Assembly: GCA_964420405.1 (NCBI GenBank)
Contig: CAYQTL010000014.1
Span: 16,853 to 80,852, forward strand
Direction of reading: 5' to 3'
DNA: 64,000 bases
Source: CAYQTL01 sp964420405
GTDB taxonomy: Bacteria > Acidobacteriota > Thermoanaerobaculia > Thermoanaerobaculales > Sulfomarinibacteraceae
Both the position numbers and the translations under genes were made by a program. Below the pieces are notes generated by a model. That model made no database searches and had not been told where the DNA came from. It worked only from the letters and a program-made list of their open reading frames with translations. This document shows positions 56,401 through 63,928 of this stretch, in pieces. How positions within the stretch are numbered: the first letter of the stretch is position 1; every line of letters begins with the position of its first letter.

Positions 56401-59009
56401 CTCACCGCGCCCGCGCGATCGCCAGGCTGACCGCGGCGGCGGCGATCAGCCTGGTGGCCGCGGCGCCGTTCGTGGTCGAGCTGGTGGCGGGCATCGGTGC
56501 CGGCGCCGGCGGCGGCGCCGGCCAGCTGGCGTTTCTCACCCGCGGCGACTTCGCACCCTGGTGGGCGGTGCTGCGCCACTTCGGAGCGCTCCTGCTGCCG
56601 GTGCTGGCGGCGGCCGTCCTCGGCCTCGGCCGCGACTGGAAGATCGCGCTGCCGCTGGCGGCGGTCGGCGTGCTCACCGGCGTCGCGTTCGGCTCGGGGG
56701 CGGCGGGGGTGGCGCTCGGCTCGACGGTGGTGCTGCTGGCCGCGATGCTGCGGGCCCGCCCCGCCCTCGACCGGCTCGCCCTCGCCCTCGGGGTGGTCGC
56801 GATGCTCGGGGTGGCGGCGGCCGAGCGGTTCACGATCATCGACCGCATGAACACCATCTTCAAGCTCTACAACGGCATCTGGGTGCTGTTGGCCGCCTCC
56901 CTCGCGATCCTCCTGCTGGCTCCGGGAGGGCCGCGCCGGCGGGCGGTGCTGCTGGCGGTCTGGCTGCCCCTGGAGGCGGTGGCTCTCGTCAACCTGCCGC
57001 TCGGCGCGATCCAGGGCTGGGTCCAGCCGAGGATGCGGTCGCCGCGCCCGACGCTGGACGGTCAGGCCTTCCTGCGGGCCGAGCAGCCCGAGGAGTGGTT
57101 CGCGGTCCGCGTCGTGGGAGCCGCCGCCCGGCCCGGCGACGCGGTGGCCGAGGCGGCCGGCGAGGCGTACGGGCCGTACACACGGATCGCGATGCACACC
57201 GGCGTCCCGACGGTGGTGGGGTGGCCGTGGCATCTGCAGCAGCGCGGCCACGGGCGCGACGAGGTGGACGCGCGGTACGCAGACCTGGCGGTGCTGTACT
57301 CGGACGCGGCGCCGGAGCTGCGGCGCCGGATCCTGGACCGCTACCGGGTCGGTTGGATCGTGCTCACCCCCGTCGAGCGCCGCACCTACGGCGTGGCCGC
57401 AGCGGACCCCTTCGCCGGCGTGCCGGGGGTGCTCCGCTACGCCGGCGGCGAGCGGGCGGCGGTGTACCGGGCCGTGCCCGCGACGGAGGCGGCATCGTCC
57501 GGCGCGGCGGCGCCGCCCGTGGACCTGCCCGACAACGTCCGCCCGGTCGGCACGGTCGCCGGCGATCGGCCCGCGCGGCTGGTGGCGCAGGCCGCGGCCG
57601 CCGACGGCGGGGTCGCGGCCCTGCTGTGGAACGGCGTCCTCGTGGAGTACCGCGACGGCGCCGGGCAGGCCGAGGCGGGGCCGCCTCCGCCCTGTGCCGA
57701 GCCGATCCTCGGCGACGGTGGGGTCGTCGCGTGTCCGGCGGGCGAGCTGTGGCGGCTCGACGGCGACCGCTGGCGGCGGGCGGGCACCCTTCCCGCCGGC
57801 GCCTCGGCGGCCGCCGTCGCCGGCGACGGGTGGTGGAGCTGGGGCCCGGCGGGGGCGTGGCGGCGGGGGGCGGACGGGGACTCCTGGCGGCAGGCGGTGG
57901 AGGGACAGGTGACGGCGCTGGCGTGGGCCGGCGGCCGGATCGCCTTCAGTGACGGCGAGCGCGTCGTCGCCGGGGCGGACGCCGCCGCCGCGCGCCCGGT
58001 GCCGGGTGTGCTGGACGGCGTGCGACGGCTCGCGTGGCGCGGCCCGTCATTGTGGGCGCTCGACGCCGTCGGCCTGCACCGCAGCGGCGGCGGCGTGCTG
58101 CCGTGGCGGGCCGAGCTCGAGGGCCTCGGGGACGTGGTGTCGGTGGCGGGATCCGGCGACGGGACGTGGCTGGTCCGGGCCGGCGGCGAGCTGCTCGAGG
58201 TGGGTGAGCCGCCCTGCCGCTCGCCGTGGCGGCGCTGGCCGGAGGGCATCCCCGGCACCCTGCGGGAGCCGCGCGGGATCGCGGCGTCGCCGGACGGCGG
58301 CTGGCTCGCCGTCGCCGACAGCCACGGCCACCGGGTGGTTCTCCTCGACCCCGACGGCGGCTGCCTCGACACCATCGGTGGCAGCGGGGAGGATCCGGGC
58401 CGGTTCCGCGAGCCGTCCGGCGTGGCGGTGTCCGCGGACGGCACGGTGGCCGTGACCGACACCTGGAACGGCCGCGTGCAGCTGCTTCCACACGACGGGC
58501 CGGTGCTGGTGCTCGGCGGCGGCCTGTACGGTCCGCGGGCGGTCGTCTTCGCGCCCGACGGCGGCGTGCTCGTCGCCGACACGGGCAACAAGCGGGTGGT
58601 CCGGTTCGCGCCGCCCGACTGGCGGCAGGAGACGGTGGCGCGGTTCGAGCACCCGGCGGTGGGCCTCGCGTGGGCCGGCGACCTGCTGGCGGTGGCGGTG
58701 CCCGACGCCGGAGTGGTCGCGCTGGTGTCGCCGGACACCGGCGTCGTCGAGCGCACCCTCGAGGTGCCAGGCTGGCGGGGCGGCGGCCAGCAGGAGGGGT
58801 ACCTGGCGGTGCTGCCGGCGGGCGGCCTGGTCGCGACCGCGCCACGCACCGGCGGGCTGTGGCGGCTCGATCCGTCCGGGCGGCGGCCGCCGCAGCAGGT
58901 CGCACCGGAGCTGTCCGGGTTGACCGGGATCGCGGTGCTGCCCGACGGCCGGGTGGTGGCCTCCCAGACCTGGGAGCACCGCCTGGTGCGGCTGGAGCCG
59001 GCGGGCTGA
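53460..59009 (+). CDS. Giant membrane protein: GT39-like + DUF2298 (YYY) + beta-propeller
   Basis: An 1849-residue fusion. Residues 1 to about 620 look like a GT-C glycosyltransferase of the PMT/GT39 type, with an early acidic SPHPDERQVG motif and many membrane helices. About residues 640-1330 match the DUF2298/YYY membrane family: KPMDFAFLNAFLRAE, GMPLHYYYFGEILAAMPLL, ITEYPLWTALFADLHGHF, DRMNTIFKLYNGIW and GWPWHLQQRGH. From about 1350 a soluble region ends in NHL-like blades (REPRGIAASPDGG, ADSHGHRVVLLDPDG, EPSGVAVSADGTVAV). It probably glycosylates an exported target using a lipid-linked sugar; this is inference. The GTG at 53460 is the likely start. Confidence 0.82.
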   Translation: MPRRRTLLLLAIALLARTALLGWDAGLVSPHPDERQVGFVAERLEGWGDDPEFYAYGSLHFYLLRLLAAVTGTAGPHSDLIQAGRLLSLVASMAALALGWRLARQAWGGRTADWFLALAVLVPLDLQQSHYATVEAHHAAWVMAALGGAWWLGVSGRGVAAVVLGVATGASLAVKVSSLSLGLVVVLAAGIATARRPWPALPRLLATAAAAAAAAFWICQPSAFVGGRPPLLLVALLALAAAGWRAAERLAGARWRVTVAAAGVLSAAAVLVVASIVAPAAPAEGPGAALSVAGRVVGGLSPALAGAYLDDLDEQVAMVTGASDLPYVRVYRGTVPVLYPLRELALWGFGPALLAAAAWATARGCRVLGRRWRRLLGGRWSGAEVLLAVLLAWVVPMALRLATLEVKFLRYWAPLVVPAALLAAWALVRLRRPAVTAGAVAITLLWGVMYLWTFADPHPHRTAGDWLGLAAAPGDVVAFEHWDETLEVLPEDGGVSLVRLPSYELPDDGAKVAEMLAVLEQADWVALTSHRVRRTVLANPERYPRTGRLYRLLLAGEAGFEIATTASRGPRLLGIRMPVQRADESFVNYEMPRVVLLRRVAAVDADRLAERVARPLPYLEGLDAAGVERLLVDPAPAITPVYGAGRQLAATAVVASLMLVCGAAAWLLLLPVLRGLPDAGVGLALATGWLVPAWTTWMGSEAGVLRVGPASASWVILAGLAAAAALLRRRAPLARRLWRRRRRTMVAVLAAGAVVLGLFLLVRAFNPAVHWGEKPMDFAFLNAFLRAEAWPPGEPWLAGMPLHYYYFGEILAAMPLLAGRIPPAVGYNLMAAVVPAVAAVVLAGLGAALAGRRRRVAGAVLLPGLVLLTGNLAWPWLLDLARSARWFDLWWATSRVIPGFAITEYPLWTALFADLHGHFLALPVLVTALAWGLVAVVAPDRRWLPAAAGCGLAVAVLAATNPWDLLLFAAALGLGALVATAHRARAIARLTAAAAISLVAAAPFVVELVAGIGAGAGGGAGQLAFLTRGDFAPWWAVLRHFGALLLPVLAAAVLGLGRDWKIALPLAAVGVLTGVAFGSGAAGVALGSTVVLLAAMLRARPALDRLALALGVVAMLGVAAAERFTIIDRMNTIFKLYNGIWVLLAASLAILLLAPGGPRRRAVLLAVWLPLEAVALVNLPLGAIQGWVQPRMRSPRPTLDGQAFLRAEQPEEWFAVRVVGAAARPGDAVAEAAGEAYGPYTRIAMHTGVPTVVGWPWHLQQRGHGRDEVDARYADLAVLYSDAAPELRRRILDRYRVGWIVLTPVERRTYGVAAADPFAGVPGVLRYAGGERAAVYRAVPATEAASSGAAAPPVDLPDNVRPVGTVAGDRPARLVAQAAAADGGVAALLWNGVLVEYRDGAGQAEAGPPPPCAEPILGDGGVVACPAGELWRLDGDRWRRAGTLPAGASAAAVAGDGWWSWGPAGAWRRGADGDSWRQAVEGQVTALAWAGGRIAFSDGERVVAGADAAAARPVPGVLDGVRRLAWRGPSLWALDAVGLHRSGGGVLPWRAELEGLGDVVSVAGSGDGTWLVRAGGELLEVGEPPCRSPWRRWPEGIPGTLREPRGIAASPDGGWLAVADSHGHRVVLLDPDGGCLDTIGGSGEDPGRFREPSGVAVSADGTVAVTDTWNGRVQLLPHDGPVLVLGGGLYGPRAVVFAPDGGVLVADTGNKRVVRFAPPDWRQETVARFEHPAVGLAWAGDLLAVAVPDAGVVALVSPDTGVVERTLEVPGWRGGGQQEGYLAVLPAGGLVATAPRTGGLWRLDPSGRRPPQQVAPELSGLTGIAVLPDGRVVASQTWEHRLVRLEPAG

Positions 59010-59012
59010 GCG

Positions 59013-59753
59013 GTGGCCGCGCGGCGCCGGCTCGACACGGTGGTCCACGAGCTCGGGCTGGCGCCGTCCCGTCATCGCGCCCAGGCGCTGATCATGGCCG
59101 GGCGGGTGCGGGTCGGCGGCGAGGTGGTGACCAAGGCCGGCGCGGCGGTTCCCGACGGCGCGTCGGTCGAGCTCGAGGCCCCCGACCACCCCTACGCCTC
59201 CCGCGGCGCCCTCAAGCTCGCGGCCGCTCTCGACGCCTTCGGGATCGCGGTCGAAGGGCTCGACTGCCTCGACGTGGGCGCCTCGACCGGCGGCTTCACC
59301 GATCTCCTGCTGGAGCGGGGCGCGCGGCGGGTGATCGCCCTCGACGTGGGACGGGGCCAGCTCGACTGGCGCCTGCGCTGCGACCCTCGGGTGGTGGTGC
59401 TGGAGGGCGTCAACGCGCGCCTGCTGGGTCCCGGAGACCTGCCGTTCCCCGTCGGACTGGCGACGGTCGACGTGTCGTTCATCTCGCTGCGGCTGGTGGT
59501 GCCGCCGCTGCTGGCCCACCTGGCGCCGGAGGGCTGGCTGGTGTGCCTGGTCAAGCCCCAGTTCGAGGCCGGGCGGGAGGCGGTCGGCAGGGGCGGGGTG
59601 GTGCGGGACGAGGCAGCGCGGCGGCGGGCGGTGGACGCCACGGTCGCGGCGATCGCGGCGCTCGGGCCGGTGCACGTCGGCACGGTGCCGTCGCCGGTCG
59701 CCGGCCAGAAGGGCAACCGGGAAGAGCTGGCGGCGTTCCGCGTTGGCATGTGA
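59013..59753 (+). CDS. tlyA: TlyA-family rRNA 2'-O-methyltransferase
   Basis: An S4 RNA-binding domain (LDTVVHELGLAPSRHRAQALIMAGRVRVGG) is followed by an FtsJ-like methyltransferase (DVGASTGGFTDLLLERGARRVIALDVGRGQL, DVSFISLRLVVPPLL, LVKPQFEAGRE). The family methylates rRNA cytidines; some members were annotated as haemolysins. Start GTG at 59013, three bases past the previous stop. Confidence 0.95.
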   Translation: MAARRRLDTVVHELGLAPSRHRAQALIMAGRVRVGGEVVTKAGAAVPDGASVELEAPDHPYASRGALKLAAALDAFGIAVEGLDCLDVGASTGGFTDLLLERGARRVIALDVGRGQLDWRLRCDPRVVVLEGVNARLLGPGDLPFPVGLATVDVSFISLRLVVPPLLAHLAPEGWLVCLVKPQFEAGREAVGRGGVVRDEAARRRAVDATVAAIAALGPVHVGTVPSPVAGQKGNREELAAFRVGM

Positions 59754-59768
59754 CGACAGGGAGGGCGC

Positions 59769-60170
59769 ATGTCCGAGAGGATGAAGCTGGAGTTCCCGGG
59801 CGGCCTGCGTGTGACCGCCCACTACAACGGGTTCGAGATCACCACCGACCAAGCGGCCGACGCCGGCGGCGACGGCTCGGCCCCCGAGCCGTTCGACCTG
59901 TTCCTGGCGTCCCTCGCCACCTGTGCCGGTTTCTACGTGCTGCGCTTCTGCCAGAAACGGGAGCTGCCGACCGACGGGCTCGAGGTCGTGCAGACCTGGC
60001 GACGAGACGAGCAGACCCGGCGGATGGAGCAGGTTCGGATCGAGGTCGCCCTGCCCGACGGTTTCCCCGCCAAGTACCGGGACGCCGTGCTGCGCGCCGC
60101 CGCACAGTGCTCGGTCAAGAAGGTGCTCGCCGACCCGCCGGAGATCGAGGTCGCGCTGGCAGAAGGATGA
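59769..60170 (+). CDS. OsmC-family protein
   Basis: A 133-residue OsmC/Ohr-fold protein with PEPFDLFLASLATCAGFYVLRFCQKREL and a second Cys in AAAQCSVKKVL, the two positions used by organic-peroxide reductases. It is of the YhfA-like short type rather than a clear Ohr. It is the last plus-strand gene before a convergent pair. Confidence 0.9.
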   Translation: MSERMKLEFPGGLRVTAHYNGFEITTDQAADAGGDGSAPEPFDLFLASLATCAGFYVLRFCQKRELPTDGLEVVQTWRRDEQTRRMEQVRIEVALPDGFPAKYRDAVLRAAAQCSVKKVLADPPEIEVALAEG

Positions 60171-60207
60171 AGGGCGAGCGGAGCGCGGCCGTGCCGACGC
60201 CGGTCCA

Positions 60208-60302
60208 GCTCCGATCCCGATCCCGTTTCTGCTGAAGGCGATGGCCGCGGGCTGACGCCGGACCCCCGGGCTCTCACACCCGGTCGGGATCGGGACCGGA
60301 GC
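60208..60302. repeat. Inverted hexamer arrays at convergent genes
   Basis: GCTCCGATCCCGATCCCG (60208-60225) and CGGGATCGGGACCGGAGC (60285-60302) are reverse complements except for one base, with a 59-base loop. Located between the convergent OsmC-family and PhoH-family genes, they could form a two-way terminator. Confidence 0.8.
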
Positions 60303-60323
60303 ACCGGGCGGGGACGCCCGGCG

Positions 60324-61838
60324 CTACAGGCTGTCGGCGCGGGTCGAGATGGGCCCCCGGTAGTTGTGGGTCAGGCGGACCTGGGCGACCTCGGGTCCGA
60401 ATCCGCGGTACGCCTCCTTGATCCGGGTCAGCGCGTTGGAGCGCCAGTCGACGTACGGGTTGTCGATCTGGACCGGGTCGAGACAGCCGGCGAGGGCCAC
60501 CTTGGAGGTCGCACAGAACCGCGACATGAGCGTCTTCGCCAGGTGACGGTCGCCGTTCTGGAGCTCGTCCACCAGCACGATCGAGCGCTCGATGTCGAGC
60601 CCGCGCAGCATCGACGTCGACACCATGGTGAGCCGCTCCGAGGTGCGCAGCTCGTCGAGGAAATCGTGGTCGTTGGCGATCGACAGCGACCGGATCCCCT
60701 GGAAGAACGGCTCCAGCCAGGGGCTCAGCTTGGACTCGTAGTCGCCGGGCAGGTAGCCGAGCTCGTACTGGCTCGAGGCGTGCTCGGGCCGCACCAGCAG
60801 CATGCCGTGGTCGTAGCCGTACTCCGGCGACAGGGGCTGCGACTGGGGCGACACCCGCCAGGTGGTCGGCTGGCCGACCAGCATGTACAGCCCCGCCGCG
60901 ACCATCATCCGGGTCTTGCCCGAGCCGGCGGGGCCGTCGAGCACCACCAGCTGGACCTCGGGGTCGAGCAGGAACTCCATCGCCAGGATCTGGTTCGGGT
61001 CGCGAGGGGTGAAGCCGAGGATCGGCCGCGGCCGGTACGCCTCCCGTTTGCGGTCCCAGTACTGGGCGAACCGGAGGTCCTCGAGACGCTCCTCGCCGGG
61101 GTTGGCGCGGGTCAGCATGACCGTCTCGCCGCAGCGCAGCATCACGCCCATGTTCCACAGCAGCTCGCAGGGAGGCTCCCCGCCGAGGGCGTCGAACGGC
61201 AGCCACCGTTCGCCGGGAGGGCCGGAGCGGTAGAAGCGCTCCAGCTCGGCCTCGGCGATGTCGCCGGTGGACACGCCGCGGTAGACCTGGTCGACGCTCT
61301 CGAGGGTGACCTTGCCGTAGCGCAGGTTCTCCGCCGCGATCCCCGAGGCGTCGCATTTCAGCAGCAGGTTCGAGTCCTCCGAGATCACCACCACCTGGTA
61401 GCCGGGATGGCCGTTGGAGCGGGCGAGCTCGGCGATCCGGCGGGCGCCGGCGAGGATGACGTTGTCCCCCGAGTCGGCCGCGTACGGCGGCGTCGGAAGG
61501 TGGCCGTCGGGCTCCCACGCGAGCACGCCGCCGGTCGGCACGGGCTTGAACTGCTCCGGGTCCGAGCGGTGCTCCAGGAGGCGCTCGATGCCGTGGTGGA
61601 TCAGCTGGCCGCGGCGGTACTCCAGCAGCTTGCGGGCCACCAGGCGGGCCGCGTGGCGCACGCCCTCCGACTTGGAGCGCGACGCCTGCAGCCGGCCGAG
61701 CTCCTCCACGACCTGGTGCAGCAGCACCACCACGTTGCCGCCGGTCAGCAGCCGGTCCAGCGCGTCGGGGTTCTCGATCAGTGCGGACGTGTCGGGGACG
61801 TAGACCGTCCCCGAAAGCGCGTCGGGGCTCGTGTGCAT
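60324..61838 (-). CDS. PIN-PhoH fusion ATPase (PhoH2 type)
   Basis: An N-terminal PIN RNase domain (VYVPDTSALIENPDAL, then conserved acidic residues in DSGDNVILAGAR and ISEDSNLLLKCDA) is joined to a C-terminal PhoH ATPase with Walker A LDGPAGSGKTRMM and Walker B IVLVDELQN. PhoH2 proteins of this layout unwind and cut RNA in mycobacteria and others. The gene has no antitoxin partner in view. Start ATG at 61838; 504 residues. Confidence 0.92.
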   Translation of the reverse strand: MHTSPDALSGTVYVPDTSALIENPDALDRLLTGGNVVVLLHQVVEELGRLQASRSKSEGVRHAARLVARKLLEYRRGQLIHHGIERLLEHRSDPEQFKPVPTGGVLAWEPDGHLPTPPYAADSGDNVILAGARRIAELARSNGHPGYQVVVISEDSNLLLKCDASGIAAENLRYGKVTLESVDQVYRGVSTGDIAEAELERFYRSGPPGERWLPFDALGGEPPCELLWNMGVMLRCGETVMLTRANPGEERLEDLRFAQYWDRKREAYRPRPILGFTPRDPNQILAMEFLLDPEVQLVVLDGPAGSGKTRMMVAAGLYMLVGQPTTWRVSPQSQPLSPEYGYDHGMLLVRPEHASSQYELGYLPGDYESKLSPWLEPFFQGIRSLSIANDHDFLDELRTSERLTMVSTSMLRGLDIERSIVLVDELQNGDRHLAKTLMSRFCATSKVALAGCLDPVQIDNPYVDWRSNALTRIKEAYRGFGPEVAQVRLTHNYRGPISTRADSL

Positions 61839-61983
61839 GGCTCGCAGTCTACCATCCGGCGCCGTGCCGGGGTCGGGTCGGTGGAGTGTGCCGAGGCTCG
61901 TCGGCGGGACCGGTGCGGGCTCCATTCCCGCGATCGTCGCCGCGGCGTGTGAGGGCCGCGTGAACTGCCGTAGGATGGCGGCC

Positions 61984-62622
61984 ATGACGGACACGCCCGC
62001 CGTGCTGGTGGCCAACGGAGCGGTGCGGTGGACGCCGGCGCTGGTCCAGCTGGCGGCGGCGGGCCGACCGCTGGTCGCCGCCGACGGTGGCGCGAACCGC
62101 CTCGCCGAGGTCGGCCTGCGGCCCGAGGCGGTGGTCGGCGACCTGGACTCGATCCGGCCGGGCGTGCGGCGCTTCGTCGGCGAGGAGCGGGTCGTCGAGC
62201 GGGTCGACCAGGACCGCACCGACCTCGACAAGGCCCTGGAGTGGCTGCTCGACGAGCGCGGCGTGGCGGCGGCGGCGGTCCTCGGCTGGGCCGGCGACCG
62301 GGTCGACCACACGGTCGGCAACCTCGGCGTGCTGGCGCGTCGCGCCCTCGGCCCGGCGCTGCGGTTCGTGGAGGACGGCGAGGAGCTCCTGGCGTGCGCC
62401 GGCGGGGCGCGGCTGGCGGCGGTCCCCGGCGAGACCTGGTCGTTCTGGACCTTCGACCCGGCGGTGCGGGTGTCACTGGCCGGCGTCCGCTGGCCGGTCG
62501 AGCGGGCGCCCCTCGATCTTCCAGGCCGCCCTTCGATCTCGAACCTGGCGGTCGCCGACGTGGTCGAGGTCCGCGCCGAGGGTGGCGTCGTGCTGGTGTG
62601 CCGCCGGCTCGCCGGGGGGTGA
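61984..62622 (+). CDS. thiN: Thiamine pyrophosphokinase
   Basis: ThiN converts thiamine to TPP. VAADGGANRLAEVGLRPEAVVGDLDSI, DQDRTDLDKALEWL and GWAGDRVDHTVGNL are the family motifs, with a C-terminal beta domain (SISNLAVADVVEV). The ATG at 61984 is preferred to 61975 because AGGA lies 8 bases before it. 212 residues. No TPP riboswitch is seen. Confidence 0.92.
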   Translation: MTDTPAVLVANGAVRWTPALVQLAAAGRPLVAADGGANRLAEVGLRPEAVVGDLDSIRPGVRRFVGEERVVERVDQDRTDLDKALEWLLDERGVAAAAVLGWAGDRVDHTVGNLGVLARRALGPALRFVEDGEELLACAGGARLAAVPGETWSFWTFDPAVRVSLAGVRWPVERAPLDLPGRPSISNLAVADVVEVRAEGGVVLVCRRLAGG

Positions 62623-62635
62623 CGACCGCGCGGCG

Positions 62636-63541
62636 TCAGTTGGCGGCGGTCAGGATCGCGACGCCGGCGACCGCCACCAGGGTACCGACGACGCCGAGGG
62701 CGGGCGGCCGGCGCCGGTCGATCGCCGACTCGAGGATCAGCCCGAGCACCGGCGAGGTGGCGAGCAGCACCGACGCCACCGAGGCGGGTGCCCACGCCAC
62801 GCCGGCGGTCATCAGCATCAGCGCGAGGTAGGTTCCGAGCAGCGACGCCGGCACCGCCGAGCGGAGCGTCGCGGGTCGGCTGATGGCCGTGAGCTGGAGG
62901 CGCAGCTCACCCCGCGCCGCCGCCACCACCAGCAGACCGACGGTGCCGGCGGCGAGCCGCACCAGCGTCCCCTGCAGCACACCCACCTCGTCCAGCCCCC
63001 ACTTGGCCAGGGTCACGCCGGCGCCCTGCCCGAACGCCGCGAGGATGCCGAGCGCGACGCCGGCGGCGGCCCATCCCCCCGCCCCGCCCGCCGGCGGTCG
63101 CGCCCGCGACCGGATGACCAGGGCGACGCCCGCCAGCACCACCAGCCCGCCGGCGCCCTGGAGCGGGCCGAGCCGCTCGCCGGTGGGGATCGCGAGGGCG
63201 GCCGCGAACACCGGCGCGAGCGTCAGCAGCAGCAGCGCGTGGTGGGCCCCGGTGCGGCGCACCGACGCGAACAGCGCCGTGTCCCCGATGGTGAGCCCGA
63301 CCAGACCCGACGCCGCCAGCCACCCGAGGTCGGCCGGGTCGGCCCGTCCGATCTCAGCGAGGCCTCCGGTCGCCGCCAGGGTGAGGGTCCACAGGATGCC
63401 GGCGAGCAGGCACTTCAGCAGGTTGACCGCCGGCGCGCCGACCGCGGCGATCGCCGGGCGGAACAGCACCACGGCGGCGGCCCACATCGCCGCCGCCGCC
63501 AGGCACGCCACCTCTCCCGGCCCGACCCACCCGCTCCACAT
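62636..63541 (-). CDS. EamA/DMT-superfamily transporter
   Basis: About ten membrane helices in two EamA repeats (LAAAAMWAAAVVLFRPAI and GWAAAGVALGILAAFGQGAG), 301 residues, ending in LGVVGTLVAVAGVAIL. Such proteins export or import metabolites of unknown identity. The ATG at 63541 is chosen; no good ribosome binding site is visible. Its 3' end converges with thiN. Confidence 0.88.
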   Translation of the reverse strand: MWSGWVGPGEVACLAAAAMWAAAVVLFRPAIAAVGAPAVNLLKCLLAGILWTLTLAATGGLAEIGRADPADLGWLAASGLVGLTIGDTALFASVRRTGAHHALLLLTLAPVFAAALAIPTGERLGPLQGAGGLVVLAGVALVIRSRARPPAGGAGGWAAAGVALGILAAFGQGAGVTLAKWGLDEVGVLQGTLVRLAAGTVGLLVVAAARGELRLQLTAISRPATLRSAVPASLLGTYLALMLMTAGVAWAPASVASVLLATSPVLGLILESAIDRRRPPALGVVGTLVAVAGVAILTAAN

Positions 63542-63555
63542 CCGCGTGAGTCTAC

Positions 63556-63588
63556 CGTCTCCCGGGCGGTCGGACCGCCCGGGAGACG
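63556..63588. repeat. 33-bp perfect palindrome upstream of the EamA gene
   Basis: CGTCTCCCGGGCGGTC and its exact reverse complement, with one base between. It lies between tRNA-Gln and the EamA start and may end the tRNA transcript, although no T-run follows. Confidence 0.8.
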
Positions 63589-63681
63589 ATAGGGATGAAG
63601 AAGGAGGCCGGGGGTCGCCTGTCGGGGTGGCGGCACCGCGTTCGCCACGGTGTCGGCGCCGTCCGGTCCTCCGGGCCCTTG

Positions 63682-63744
63682 GCCAACTTCGAAAGCCACA
63701 GCGCCCGGCTCCTGAAGCCGGGCGCTGTGGCTTTCGAAGTTGGC
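63682..63744 (-). repeat. Perfect 29-bp hairpin anchored on the 3' end of tRNA-Gln
   Basis: The arms 63682-63710 and 63716-63744 are exact reverse complements with a 5-base loop. On the minus strand the first arm begins with the discriminator G and CCA of tRNA-Gln. In the primary transcript the tRNA 3' end would be paired with sequence about 60 bases downstream. Confidence 0.9.
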
Positions 63745-63814
63745 TGGGGTGCAGGGACTCGAACCCCGATTCTACGGTCCAGAGCCGCATGTCCTGCCAT
63801 TGGACGACACCCCA
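63741..63814 (-). tRNA. tRNA-Gln (CUG)
   Basis: Minus strand: acceptor TGGGGTG/CACCCCA, D arm with GTCC/GGAC, anticodon arm TGCGG-CTCTGGA-CCGTA with anticodon CTG, T arm GGGGTTCGAGTCCC-type, discriminator G and encoded CCA. 74 nt. Confidence 0.95.
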
Positions 63815-63842
63815 GCAGGACGTCCCCGTACGGGGAAGCGGG

Positions 63843-63870
63843 AGTATAGCAGGAGGCGGACGGCGGTCAA
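63843..63870 (-). promoter_or_regulatory. Promoter of tRNA-Gln
   Basis: TTGACC (63865-63870), a 16-base spacer and TATACT (63843-63848) on the minus strand; start near 63835, about 20 bases before the tRNA. Confidence 0.75.
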
Positions 63871-63928
63871 GGGACAGGGCAGGCCCTGACGGGACCGGAA
63901 TGCTGACCAGGGCGGAGCCGGTCCCTCC

